Positions 38,120 to 47,848 of a stretch of 64,000 bases of DNA are shown here, piece after piece. The number at the start of each line of letters is the position of its first letter. Position 1 is the stretch's first letter. This stretch comes from Pomphorhynchus laevis. Taxonomy: Eukaryota > Acanthocephala > Palaeacanthocephala > Echinorhynchida > Pomphorhynchidae. Under the pieces are notes generated by a model. The model saw only the letters and a list, made by a program, of their open reading frames with translations. It did not search any database and was not told where the DNA came from. The DNA lies in NCBI GenBank assembly GCA_012934845.2, contig WNNJ02001468.1:1-64000 (forward strand). The letters run 5' to 3'. A program made the translations under genes and the position numbers.

Positions 38120-38582
38120 AAATATTAAAAAAGAAAAATATATTTATGAACAATTAAAAATATTAAAACAACTTTTAAGTGATAATAAGCTAAAAGATCT
38201 TTATGTAAATATAAGAAGTTTTTCTAAAGATATCATATGTTCAATAAATCAAAAATTAATTAACGACTATGATAGGCTAAGTTGTATAATAGACAGTTAT
38301 TGTAATACAAAATACTATAATCGTATAATAAATGTAAAAAATAACAATAGAAAATATACATTAACCATAAACTTCATTAATAAATGTATAGATAACATAA
38401 ATATAGCCGGACTTTTAAATAATTCTAAAAGTAAAGAAATAATAGGGTCAGATTTAAGTAAATATATTCCTAAAATAAGGTATAAACTCCTACCACCATT
38501 AGGACGAAAAATTTGTAATTATAATAAAGAATTAAAATCAATATGTAACGATAATATTAGAAACATAATGGAAACAGAATGA
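38088..38582 (+). CDS. Penelope (Naiad) linker region
   Basis: 164 codons between endonuclease and RT, Lys/Asn/Ile-rich, with no known domain. It includes SFSKDIICSINQKLINDYD and LLPPLGRKICNYNKELK. It is also present, more broken, at 11130 on and in the minus-strand copy. It ends in TGA where the minus-strand copy has a Cys codon and stays open, so the stop here is probably secondary. Confidence 0.75.
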   Translation: MVIKGIGNRVKNIKKEKYIYEQLKILKQLLSDNKLKDLYVNIRSFSKDIICSINQKLINDYDRLSCIIDSYCNTKYYNRIINVKNNNRKYTLTINFINKCIDNINIAGLLNNSKSKEIIGSDLSKYIPKIRYKLLPPLGRKICNYNKELKSICNDNIRNIMETE

Positions 38583-38843
38583 AATTGTAAAAGTCTTAGT
38601 TTTGATAAAATAAATGAACATATATGTACCCATAATCTAGAATTAATTGAAAATTGTGAATTAAGAAAGCTGCTATCAAAAGGGTATAAATATAGATTAA
38701 ATAATAACAACAAAAATAAAATTTACAATTCGTTATATAATAACTTAAATGATTACTTTAGTAAGCTGATTAATAGTGAAAGCTCGAATATATCTAAGAT
38801 AAAAATTTGGAAAGATTATATATTTGATAAAATTAAAAATAAA

Positions 38844-40241
38844 ATGAAAATAACAAACAATTATAAAAGAAAAGATAAAATTAATAAAGATATGTATAAA
38901 GAACTTACTAAATTAAAGGATAACTATATAATAACAACTATTGATAAAGCTAGTAATAACTTTGTCTTCATATGCAAAAAGCTTTATTATGATATACTAA
39001 TGAAAGAGGTTAATTCTAATGATTTAAATGTAAATCCAACATATGAACGTAGTGAGTTGAGTTTAGAAACAATTATTACAAGTCACTGTTCTATAATGGA
39101 TAAAAAGGGTATAAAGGTTGAATTAGATAATAAAACTATACCTATATTATATTGGAATCCAAAATTACATAAAAATCCAATAAAACCTAGGTTCATATGT
39201 AGTGCGTTTAAATGTACATTAAAACCACTTTCTGTCTATATGAATAAAATACTTAAAGTAATTAAAGCACATTTTAAAAAATATTGCAAGGTAATCGAAA
39301 TTAATACTGGTATAAAACACTATTTCAGTATTAATTCTACAAAAGAATTTTTAGAACAGACAAAAGGAATAAATTTTCAAAATATAAATACATACGATTT
39401 TAGTACGCTTTATACAAATCTAGATTTAGTAGATATTAAAGAAGCGTTAGTAAAATTAATTAATCTTATATTCGGAAAAAGATATACATATATATGTTAT
39501 AATAATTATAACGCCTATCTAACAAAAATTAAACCATTAAGTAAATATAAATATATGGATAAAATTGAATTAATAGAATCCTTAAATATTTTGATAAATC
39601 AAAATTATTTAAAAGTAGGGACATCTATATTTAGACAAGTAAAAGGTGTTCCAATGGGTGGTAATAGTAGCCCAATTATAGCTGACTTGTTTTTAAGCTT
39701 TATAGAATATGAATTTGTTCATAACTGTGTAAAAACTAAATCTAAACAATATAAATATATGAAATATATGTTTCGATACATTGATGATATATGTGTATTT
39801 AATTCTAATAATTTTTATTCAATTAGTGAACACATTTATCCAGAAAGCCTTATTCTTAACAAAACCAATATTAATGATAAAGAAGGTGTATATCTAGATA
39901 TGAACATTAAATTAACATTAACTAAAACTACTATTAATTTATATCGTAAAGATGACATATTTAAATTTACAAGAAACATATTTTTGCATGAGCATTCATG
40001 CATACCATATAATATAAAATATAATACATTAAATAATGAAATTTTAAGAATTGCAACAATATGTAATGATATTGGCTTTCTTCAAAATCATTTAAATAAT
40101 TTAATAGATACATATTTTAAACTAGGTTACTATAAAAATAACATCAAGCAGAAAATAGTAAAATATATAAATCAACACAATAATATAAAGAATAAATTTA
40201 AACTCTTAAGTGGCAAATTTTTATGGATGGATAATAAATAA
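38844..40241 (+). CDS. Penelope (Naiad) reverse transcriptase
   Basis: 465 codons, open from just before the N-terminal RT to the end. Motifs in order: TIDKASNNFVFICKK (about residues 33-48), PILYWNPKLHKNPIKPRF (about 103-120), NTYDFSTLYTNLDL (motif A, about 181-194), VKGVPMGGNSSPIIADLF (motif B, about 265-282), MFRYIDDICVF (motif C, catalytic Asp pair, about 308-318) and a thumb of about 150 residues. It copies element RNA, primed at the nick made by the endonuclease. The frame before 38844 is interrupted once or more, so the element is not a single ORF. With the endonuclease and linker the original protein would be about 900 residues. Confidence 0.92.
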   Translation: MKITNNYKRKDKINKDMYKELTKLKDNYIITTIDKASNNFVFICKKLYYDILMKEVNSNDLNVNPTYERSELSLETIITSHCSIMDKKGIKVELDNKTIPILYWNPKLHKNPIKPRFICSAFKCTLKPLSVYMNKILKVIKAHFKKYCKVIEINTGIKHYFSINSTKEFLEQTKGINFQNINTYDFSTLYTNLDLVDIKEALVKLINLIFGKRYTYICYNNYNAYLTKIKPLSKYKYMDKIELIESLNILINQNYLKVGTSIFRQVKGVPMGGNSSPIIADLFLSFIEYEFVHNCVKTKSKQYKYMKYMFRYIDDICVFNSNNFYSISEHIYPESLILNKTNINDKEGVYLDMNIKLTLTKTTINLYRKDDIFKFTRNIFLHEHSCIPYNIKYNTLNNEILRIATICNDIGFLQNHLNNLIDTYFKLGYYKNNIKQKIVKYINQHNNIKNKFKLLSGKFLWMDNK

Positions 40242-40262
40242 TATACTTTGTATTAGAATAAG

Positions 40263-40605
40263 ATACTAGATAGTTATTTCAGAGGAAATACATCATTAGC
40301 ATGTATTTGGCCCCGCTGCTATGTTGGGTAGAGGAGTTAGGGGCCGAAACCTGATAGCATAGCAGTTCCTCCTGATGACCTCTAATTCTTATTCTGATAC
40401 AACGTCTGTTATTTATTAGTCAATTCATAAAAATGACGTTTATTTTAAATTTCAATTTTTTATTTTAACTTGATTTAAATTATAGAAAATCTAAAAACAA
40501 TTATTAATTTTATTATTTAATTATTAAATTTTGATTTAGCATTATTATGTTTTGTTTATTTTATAATTATATTAAATACGTAGACTCAGTTAGCTGATTT
40601 GATTG
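40263..40605 (+). repeat. Penelope terminal repeat, first copy after the RT
   Basis: Starts soon after the RT stop: tggccccgctgctatgttgg, aggggccgaaacctgatagc, ctcctgatgacctctaattc, an AT-rich body, then acgtagactcagttagctg. Confidence 0.9.
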
Positions 40606-40654
40606 TAAAAAAATATATCCATCCTGATCTGCATTTTAAATTGGTGTTTACCAA

Positions 40655-40995
40655 TAATGACTTTTCAAGAGGAAATACGTCCTTAGTACGTATTTGGCCC
40701 CGCTGCTATGTTGGGTAGAGGAGTTAGGGGCCGAAACCTGATAGCATAGCAGTTCCTCATGATGACCTCTAATTATTATTCTGATACAACGTCTGTTATT
40801 TATTAGTCAATTCATAAAAATGACGTTTATTTTAAATTTTATTTTTTATTTTAACTTGATTTAAATTATATAAAATCTAAAAACAATTATTAATTTTATT
40901 ATTTAATTATTAAATTTTGATTTAGCATTATTATGTTTTGTTTAGTTTATAATTATATTAATTACGTAGACTCAGTTAGCTGATTTGATTATCTA
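40655..40995 (+). repeat. Penelope terminal repeat, second tandem copy
   Basis: Same unit as 40263-40605 in direct orientation, about 50 bases further on. Tandem direct terminal repeats are typical for Penelope-like elements. Confidence 0.9.
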
Positions 40996-41019
40996 TTATC
41001 TTATTCTTATACTTATTCT

Positions 41020-41505
41020 AATACATATATATATTATCCATCCATAAACATTTTCCGCTAATGATTTTAAAATTTTGATTCTGCTTCAAACTTCTAAACT
41101 TTACATTTCATTTTCCCACAAAAGTAAAGGAAATATTTCATGGCATAATTGTTCAGCTAGCAATGTAATAAATGTGAAGTTAAATTAATAAAAATAATAC
41201 ATTTGACTTTGAAAGCTGAATAAATTATTGCGAAAACGTTCGATTTTTATTCGTTGATAATAAAATGGCAAATACCGTTCAAATATATCTTTTACGTTCA
41301 AGTTATTTAAGTGCGATCGAAATTCGCGTAAAAATTATAACGCAATATAAGAAGGCACAAATTCTAAAACAATATGTATTATTTATCCATAAAAGTTTTC
41401 TGCTAATAATTTTAAATTTATTTTTAATAATAATTTGTTGATTTTTATATTTTACTATTTTCTGCTTGATGTTATTTTTATAGTAACCTAATTTAACCTA
41501 CATGT
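41020..41505 (-). mobile_element. Penelope RT-tail fragments
   Basis: Two pieces of the RT C-terminus in minus orientation, at about 41020-41090 and 41375-41505 ('ccataaaagttttctgctaa', 'tctgcttgatgttattttta'). They are separated by about 280 bases with no recognised content. The second directly precedes the same segment of the full minus-strand copy, so that piece is duplicated. Confidence 0.7.
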
Positions 41506-41515
41506 TTTACACCTT

Positions 41516-42943
41516 TTATCTTTGCAAGGCTGGAAAGATAAATTTTTTTCTTTTATCCATCCATAAAAATTTATCACTTAAGAGCTGATATTTATTTTTT
41601 ATACTATTGTGTTGATTTATATATTCTACTATTTTCTGCTTGATGTTATTTTTATAGTTACCCAGTTTAAAATATACATCTATTAAATTATTTAAAAGAT
41701 TTTGAATAAAACCAATATCGATACAAATTGTTGCAATTCTTAAAATTTTATTATTTAATGTATTATATTTTATATTATATGGTATGCATGAATGCTCATG
41801 CAAAAATATGTTTCTTGTAAATTTAAATATGTCATATTTACGATATAAATTAATAGTAGTTTTAGTTAATGTTAATTTAATGTTCATATCTAGATATACA
41901 CCTTCTTTATCATTAATATTGGTTTTGTTAAGAATAAGGCTTTCTGGATAAATGTGTTCACTAATTGAATAAAAATTATTAGAATTAAATACACATATAT
42001 CATCAATGTATCGAAACATATATTTCATATATTTATATAGTTTAGATTTAGTTTTTACACAGTTATGAACAAATTCATATTCTATAAAGCTTAAAAACAA
42101 GTCAGCTATAATTGGGCTACTATTACCACCCATTGGAACACCTTTTACTTGTCTAAATATAGATGTCCCTACTTTTAAATAATTTTGATTTATTAAAATA
42201 TTTAAGGATTCTAATAATTCAATTTTATCCATATATTTATATTTACTTAATGGTTTAATTTTTGTTAGATAGGCGTTATAGTTATTATAACATATATATG
42301 TATATCTTTTTCCGAATATAAGATTAATTAATTTTACTAACGCTTCTTTAATATCTACTAAATCTAGATTTGTATAAAGCGTACTAAAATCGTATGTATT
42401 TATATTTTGAAAATTTATTCCTTTTGTCTGTTCTAAAAATTCTTTTGTAGAATTAATACTGAAATAGTGTTTTATACCAGTATTAATTTCGATTACCTTG
42501 CAATATTTTTTAAAATGTGCTTTAATTACTTTAAGTATTTTATTCATATAGACAGAAAGTGGTTTTAATGTACATTTAAACGCACTACATATGAACCTAG
42601 GTTTTATTGGATTTTTATGTAATTTTTGATTCCAATATAATATAGGTATAGTTTTATTATCTAATTCAACCTTTATACCCTTTTTATCCATTATAGAACA
42701 GTGACTTGTAATAATTGTTTCTAAACTCAACTCACTACGTTCATATGTTGGATTTACATTTAAATCATTAGAATTAACCTCTTTCATTAGTATATCATAA
42801 TAAAGCTTTTTGCATATGAAGACAAAGTTATTACTAGCTTTATCAATAGTTGTTATTATATAGTTATCCTTTAATTTAGTAAGTTCTTTATACATATCTT
42901 TATTAATTTTATCTTTCCTTTTATAATTGTTTGTTATTTTCAT
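41516..42943 (-). CDS. Penelope (Naiad) reverse transcriptase, minus-strand copy
   Basis: 475 codons, nearly identical to the plus-strand copy at 38844-40241 through motif C (few substitutions, e.g. YWNQKLHK for YWNPKLHK, DKIELLESL for DKIELIESL). The C-terminus diverges from about residue 400 and ends in a different tail (KRKKFIFPALQR). Catalytic YIDD is intact. Upstream linker and endonuclease follow in order on the same strand. Confidence 0.92.
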   Translation of the reverse strand: MKITNNYKRKDKINKDMYKELTKLKDNYIITTIDKASNNFVFICKKLYYDILMKEVNSNDLNVNPTYERSELSLETIITSHCSIMDKKGIKVELDNKTIPILYWNQKLHKNPIKPRFICSAFKCTLKPLSVYMNKILKVIKAHFKKYCKVIEINTGIKHYFSINSTKEFLEQTKGINFQNINTYDFSTLYTNLDLVDIKEALVKLINLIFGKRYTYICYNNYNAYLTKIKPLSKYKYMDKIELLESLNILINQNYLKVGTSIFRQVKGVPMGGNSSPIIADLFLSFIEYEFVHNCVKTKSKLYKYMKYMFRYIDDICVFNSNNFYSISEHIYPESLILNKTNINDKEGVYLDMNIKLTLTKTTINLYRKYDIFKFTRNIFLHEHSCIPYNIKYNTLNNKILRIATICIDIGFIQNLLNNLIDVYFKLGNYKNNIKQKIVEYINQHNSIKNKYQLLSDKFLWMDKRKKFIFPALQR

Positions 42944-43468
42944 TTTATTTTTAATTTTATCAAATATATAAGTTTTCCAGATGTTTATCTTTGATGTATT
43001 TAAGCTTTAATAATTAATCAGTTTACCAAATTAAGCATTTAAGTCATTATATAACGAATTGTAAATTTTATTTCTATTGTTATTATTAAATCTATATTTA
43101 TACCCCTTTGATAGCATTTTCCTTAATTCAATATTTTCAATTAATTCTAGATTATGGGTACATATATGTTCATTTATTTTATCAAAACTAAGACTTTTAC
43201 AATTGCATTCTGTTTCCATTATGTTTCTAATATTATCGTTACATATTGATTTTAAATTATTTATTATAATTACAAATTTTTCATCCTAATGGTGGTAGGA
43301 GTTTATACCTTATTTTAGGAATATATTTACTTAAATCTAATTCTATTATTTCTTTACTTTTTGAACAAATGATATTTTTCTGAAAACCTTGTAATATTTA
43401 CATAAAGATCTTTCTGTTTATTATCTCTGAAAAGCTTTTATAATATTTCTAATTGTTCGTAAATATAT
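42944..43468 (-). pseudogene. Penelope (Naiad) linker region, minus-strand copy, broken
   Basis: Corresponds to 38088-38843 of the plus-strand copy. The stretch at 43219-43031 (ECNCKSLSFDKINEHIC and on) is open; the part around 43300-43465 is disturbed compared with the plus-strand copy. It joins the RT and endonuclease parts of one element. Confidence 0.75.
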
Positions 43469-44095
43469 TTATCTTTTTTTAATATTTTTAACTCTATGTT
43501 TCCTATTCCTTTTATCACCATGACTTCTTGGCTTGCGTTTAACCGGATTATTATAATATAGTTGTTTATTATGTATTATACTACTTCTGCCAATTCCTTG
43601 TACCACGTCATTCAATCCTAATGGGTACATGGAATTAAGCGTTTTAATCCAAAAATCTTCTTTTTCTAATAGTTTTTGATTTAATATTGAAATGTTTTCT
43701 TCGATAATATGTTCTAAAATAAATAATTTACAGTTTTTAATATCATATCCTATTAATCTCATATGTTTATGAAATATAGTTTGACTATTATGCTGTATAT
43801 TATATATGTGTTGCCTAAACCTAGTTTTTAACATTTGATATGTTTTTCCTATATATTGCAATCCACATGTACATTGTATAAGATACACTACACCTGCGGT
43901 ATTGCAGTTACAATTATTATTAATATTTAATGAAAAACATTTGTTTGTCGTATTACTTACAATACAATTATTATTTATAACATCACAAACTATAAAAAAA
44001 TTCAATTTGGTTGAGTACATGTAAGTTTTGTCAAGTCGTAATTTTTAACGTTGCTTTTTCGGTGTCGCTACCTAGTCAACTCTTCCGGTGCAATA
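43469..44095 (-). CDS. Penelope (Naiad) GIY-YIG endonuclease, minus-strand copy
   Basis: Open frame 44020-43469 with GVVYLIQCTCGLQYIGKTY, TRFRQHI and LEKEDFWIKTLNSMYP, as in the plus-strand copy. The first Cys-rich residues are altered by a short deletion near the start (the peptide begins LNFFIVCDV instead of reading through FRSFKCNRKNC). 44021-44095 is the 5' leader shared with 37470-37531. The element's 5' end lies about 70 bases from the host exon ending at 44165. Confidence 0.88.
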
Positions 44096-44164
44096 AATTC
44101 TAGAACAAAAAGAAAGTAATACAACTCGTTTATCAGCAGTAACCTGCATTGTGATCAATCATAC

Positions 44165-44316
44165 CTTCTGTATCGGGAATTGATAATGAATTGATTTCAA
44201 TATTAAATCCGGAATATGGGGATTCTACAATTAGTGGTTCCAATTCCTTCTTCAAATTCTCTACGCATTCTTCATCCTTATCAGTTCCGTTGCAATATAG
44301 TGTACCAAAATATACC
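44165..44316 (-). CDS. Mucin-like host gene, exon 5 of those seen
   Basis: Seen: acceptor ATCCTTAG, 152 bases (phase 2 in, phase 1 out), donor GTATGA. The peptide reads VYFGTLYCNGTDKDEECVEN, then KKELEPLIVESPYSGF and ends SLSIPDTE. It has two Cys residues and one N-glycosylation sequon (NGT). It joins in frame with the preceding 56-base exon across a 54-base intron. The fold is not recognised; an extracellular SEA-like module is possible but unproven. The next downstream exon is not seen because a Penelope element follows directly. Confidence 0.7.
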
Positions 44317-44370
44317 CTAAGGATGAAAATTAACTGCGAATATCTATAACAATCGATATGTGTATCTTAC

Positions 44371-44426
44371 TGTAATATTTGATCATATCTGACAAGTTCG
44401 ACGTAGAATGCAGTGTCCGTTGGATT
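44371..44426 (-). CDS. Mucin-like host gene, exon 4 of those seen
   Basis: Seen: pyrimidine-rich stretch and acceptor GCTAAG, 56 bases reading NPTDTAFYVELVRYDQIL plus two bases, donor GTAAGA. Phase is 0 in and 2 out, matching both neighbours. Intron to the next exon is 54 bases, to the previous one 79 bases. Confidence 0.68.
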
Positions 44427-44505
44427 CTTAGCAATCACAGTGCAAATATGAAGAAAGGAATAATATGAAAATACAAACATCAAAGTTGTGTTTATTCGGC
44501 ATTAC

Positions 44506-44573
44506 CGCCTCATGTATGCGTCGTTGAAAAGTCCGATCAAGATTAATACATTTAATTTCCACCCCATCAAACG
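44506..44573 (-). CDS. Mucin-like host gene, exon 3 of those seen
   Basis: Seen: acceptor GATGTTTTAG, 68 bases (phase 1 in, 0 out), donor GTAATG. The peptide reads FDGVEIKCINLDRTFQRR and ends IHEA. It joins in frame to NPTDTAF of the next exon. The preceding large repeat exon ends in phase 2, so at least one more exon is needed between them. Assignment to the same gene as the repeat exon is inferred from strand, distance and style. Confidence 0.6.
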
Positions 44574-45107
44574 CTAAAACATCAATTTAATGTCAACTTT
44601 CAACACTGCATTCTGGTAAGAATGAACGTAAGAATTCCAACTGGTTTAATAATGTGATTAATCCTTATTAATCTGAGAATTTATTGTTACAAAACCTCTA
44701 TCGCAACTGGCTGCGAAGTCAAAAATAACACAAATACGTTAGGTTATAAATCAAATAAGCAAAAAAGTTGCAAAATTATAATTAGTTTGCATGCAATCTA
44801 AACAATCACAAAACCCGAACATTTAATCAAAAATTAATTAAATGTCGAAATTGATATATTGAAATCCTATCCAAAAATTAATATAATATAAGCAAATAAG
44901 CTTTTAACAACTGCATTCTTGTATGAATGAGCGTAACAATTCGAACTTCCCTATTAATAAAATATTTATTAATAGTTTGCATGATATCTAAATATAATCA
45001 CCAAAGCCAGAACATTTAATCAAAAATTGAAAATTTTTATGCTAAAATGCTTATTATTGTTTATCGTGGATTACATTGAATTACGTAAATCGTGGATTAC
45101 GTTGGAT
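44574..45107. other. Intronic AT-rich DNA with an internal duplication
   Basis: Two diverged copies of a block containing 'actgcattct.gta.gaatga' and 'gaacatttaatcaaaaatt' (about 44605-44840 and 44905-45040). No exon seen. Confidence 0.5.
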
Positions 45108-45652
45108 TACCTGATAGCATAGCGGTTCCTCCTGATGACCTCTAATTCTTATTCTGATACAACGTCTGTTATTTATTAGTCAATTCATAAAAATGACTTT
45201 TATTTTAAATTTCATTTTTTTTATTTTAACTTGATTTAAATTATAAAAAATCTAAAAACAATTATTTATTTTATTATTTAATTATTAAATTTTGATTTAG
45301 CATTATTATGTTTTGCTTATTTTATAATTATATTAAAGACTCAGTTAGCTGATTTAATCATTCATCTGCATCTTATCAGTTTAGATGACTGTACTAAAAT
45401 GGGAACGACTTGATGACATTTGACATGTCTGTGTTATGCATGTTTCTATTTTTAGTTTATTATCTGTTGTTTAATTCATAAAATATGACTTTTATTATAT
45501 ATTTCAACGTTTTTTATTTTAACTTTTTTTAAATCTTAGAAAATCTAAAAACAATTATTAATTTTATTATTTAATTATTAAATTTTGATTTAGCATTATT
45601 ATGTTTTGCTTATTTTATAATTATATTAAAGACTCAGTTAGCTGATTTGATT
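45108..45652 (+). repeat. Two Penelope terminal repeats inside the mucin-like gene
   Basis: 45108-45362 is an almost complete terminal unit lacking only its first bases (cctgatagcatagcggttcc to gactcagttagctg). 45466-45652 is a second, 5'-shortened copy ending the same way. Both are in plus orientation, antisense to the host gene. Confidence 0.85.
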
Positions 45653-45968
45653 TGCCTAATAGTGATGCTGTTTTAAGTTTAGTTCCGTTAAGATGACTTT
45701 TGCGTTTCATTTAATATGTTTGGTATATTATTATACTCACGAGAGATACAAATAGTGTTCTAAGCCTGAGTTTCCACTTATCTAAAACCTGATAAAATGA
45801 TGGATCTTAAGTTTTTTTTGAATTCCATGAATAATTCCAATGCACTCATGAACAAAAATGCTTTAAATACCCATAATTCAAAATCTACAAATTTTAAGAT
45901 TTAATAATAAAAATTTAGCTTATCGCGAGTAATCTGAATCGAACAAGCAAATGTAACAAATCACTTAC

Positions 45969-46950
45969 TGAATCCACTTTGGTGAGGGGAATTGTAGTCG
46001 TCGTGGATGTTGTAGTAGTGGGGATGTTGTAGTCGTCGTGGATGTTGAAGTCGTCATGATTGTTGTAGCTGTCGTGGATGTTGTAGTCGTCGTGGATGTT
46101 GTAGTCGTCGTGGATGTTGTAGTCGTCGTGGATGTTGTAGTCGTCGTGGATGTTGTAGTCGTCGTGGATGTTGTAGTCGTCGTGGATGTTGTAGTCGTCG
46201 TGGATGTTGTAGTCGTCGTGGATGTTGTAGTCGTCGTGGATGTTGTACTCGTCGTGGATGCTGTAGTTGTCGTGGGTGTTAAAGTCGTCATGATTGTTGT
46301 AGCTGTCGTGGATGTTGTAGTCGTCGTGGATGTTGTAGTCGTCGTGGATGTTGTAGTCGTCGTGGATGTTGTAGTCGTCGTGGATGTTGTAGTCGTCGTG
46401 GATGTTGTAGTCGTCGTGGATGTTGTAGTCGTCGTGGATGTTGTAGTCGTCGTGGATGTTGTAGTCGTCGTGGATGTTGTAGTCGTCGTGGATGTTGTAG
46501 TCGTCGTGGATGTTGTAGTCGTCGTGGATGTTGTAGTCGTCGTGGATGTTGTAGTCGTCGTGGATGTTGTAGTCGTCGTGGATGTTGTAGTCGTCGTGGA
46601 TGTTGTAGTCGTCGTGGATGTTGTAGTCGTCGTGGATGTTGTAGTCGTCGTGGATGCTGTAGTTGTCGTGTGTGTTGTAGTCGTCATGATTGTTGCAGCT
46701 GTCGTGGGTGTTGAAGTCGTCATGATTGTTGCAGCTGTCGTGCATGCTGTAATGGGCGTGGGTGTTGAAGTCGTCATGATTGTTGTAGCTGTCGTGGATG
46801 CTGTAATGGGCGTGGGTGTTGTATTATCCATGGATGTTGTATTCTCCGTAAGTTCTACACTTGTCCTGAATCCTGTAGTAGGCGTGGGTGTTGTATTCTC
46901 CGTGGGTTCTAAACATGGCGTGGATGCTGTAGTCATTGTGGATATAGTAA
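45969..46950 (-). CDS. Mucin-like host gene, Ser/Thr repeat exon
   Basis: Seen: acceptor ACGACAG, 982 bases open (phase 1 in, 2 out), donor consensus GTAAGT. Protein: STMTTASTPCLEPTENT at the start, imperfect Thr/Pro/Ala units, then over 30 tandem STTTTT hexapeptides from an 18-bp DNA repeat, broken once by an ATTIMTT unit, ending RRLQFPSPKWIQ. Such Ser/Thr arrays are typical O-glycosylated mucin stalks. The phase-1 start joins correctly to the membrane exon at 47540-47441. Other frames are also open (Asp/Tyr/Asn/His repeats on this strand, Val/Asp on the other) because the repeat length is a multiple of three; splice phases and chemistry favour the Ser/Thr frame. Copy number is probably variable. 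Confidence 0.65.
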
Positions 46951-46994
46951 CTGTCGTTGTTAGTGATTGATTTGTATTTCATGTGCTTGATTGT

Positions 46995-47410
46995 GCTCGT
47001 CGTGGATGTTGTAGTCGTCGTGGATGTTGTAGTCGTCGTGAATGTTGTACTCGTCGTGGATGCTGTAGTTGTCGTGTGTGTTGTAGTCGTCATGATTGTT
47101 GCAGCTGTCGTGGATGCTGTAGTCGTCGTGAATGTTGTACTCGTCGTGGATGCTGTAGTTGTCGTGGGTGTTGTAGTCGTCATGATTGTTGTAGCTGTCG
47201 TGGATGCTGTAATGGGCGTGGGGGTTGTATTATCCATGGATGTTGTATTCTCCGTAAGTTCTACACTTGTCCTGAATACTGTAGTCGGCGTGGGTGTTGT
47301 ATTCTCTATGGGTTCTTAACTTGGCGTGGATGCTGTAGTCATTGTGGATATAGTAACTGTTGTTGTAGGTGATTGATTTGTATTTTATGTGCTTGATTGT
47401 GCGCCTAGTT
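46995..47410. repeat. Duplicated start of the Ser/Thr repeat exon
   Basis: A segment of about 410 bp repeats the region 46816-46990 plus adjoining 18-bp units: both copies contain tgttgtattctccgtaagtt and the acceptor-bearing 'gtggatatagtaactgt.gttgt'. In the upstream copy the frame after the acceptor closes after 14 codons (CCA-AGT-TAA), so it probably lies in the intron or is a dead cassette. Confidence 0.75.
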
Positions 47411-47440
47411 GTGCTGGATTACTTGAACTATCCGACTTAC

Positions 47441-47540
47441 GTAGCTTTACTCCAACACTTACGCCAACTGAAATAATGATCAGCACGATAATGGCGCCAA
47501 TAAGTATACTAGTGACTCTATTTGGAATATAGTAACTCAT
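47441..47540 (-). CDS. Mucin-like host gene, first coding exon with membrane helix
   Basis: Seen: ATG at 47540, 33 codons plus one base, donor consensus GTAAGT after 47441. The peptide starts MSYYIPNRVTS, then a strongly hydrophobic helix ILIGAIIVLIIISVGVSVGV and a positive residue. A short N-terminus plus helix fits a signal anchor or signal peptide, placing the Ser/Thr repeats outside the cell. Reading on without splicing meets a stop after 18 more codons, which supports the splice. No promoter is identified. Confidence 0.65.
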
Positions 47541-47840
47541 AATCAGAAATACTAGGAGCAGCTAAACTTTGAATTTTGACAAAGCTTTTAACAATAGGCG
47601 AATTCTCGAGGATTTACACTTTTCTAATTCAGAAAGTCTGTAGTTTTAATGCATTCCCGAGTATTTTGATGTATTTATAGAAATATTTTACTCCTATATC
47701 GATACACATACATTAGTATTATTGATAGCACATATTTCCAGTACTTCTATAAGTTATTTGTTACTCCCTAAAATAAAATTCTATTTTCTACGTTTGAAAA
47801 ATTCCCAATTTTTAAAATGGAGAACGTTTTGCAGTACATA
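47541..47840. other. Upstream region of the mucin-like gene
   Basis: Presumed 5' leader and promoter region of the minus-strand gene; no TATA element or other signal that I can single out in AT-rich DNA. The part 47750-47840 resembles sequence at 51180-51290, so the hAT element and the foldback sit in related flanks. Confidence 0.35.
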
Positions 47841-47848
47841 GATTATGC

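Noticed and set aside
40330-40400. Calling the Naiad terminal repeat a working hammerhead ribozyme
   Set aside because: Boxes are present but helix I does not form within the unit and box order is permuted; reported only as a candidate.
45915-46745. Minus-strand Asp/Asn/Tyr/His repeat frame as the real protein
   Set aside because: It does not join the membrane exon in phase and runs past the consensus donor into intron; the Ser/Thr frame fits both.
45985-46815. CRISPR-like or satellite array
   Set aside because: Units are adjacent without spacers, multiple of three, and lie in a spliced open frame: a coding minisatellite.
46038-47319. Plus-strand Val/Asp frames and Cys/Arg frames over the minisatellite
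   Set aside because: Antisense shadows of the 18-bp coding repeat; no splice support on that strand.
46990-47372. Cys-rich CRGCCSRR repeat frame as a metallothionein-like gene
   Set aside because: Alternative frame of the same 18-bp repeat, antisense to the supported exons.
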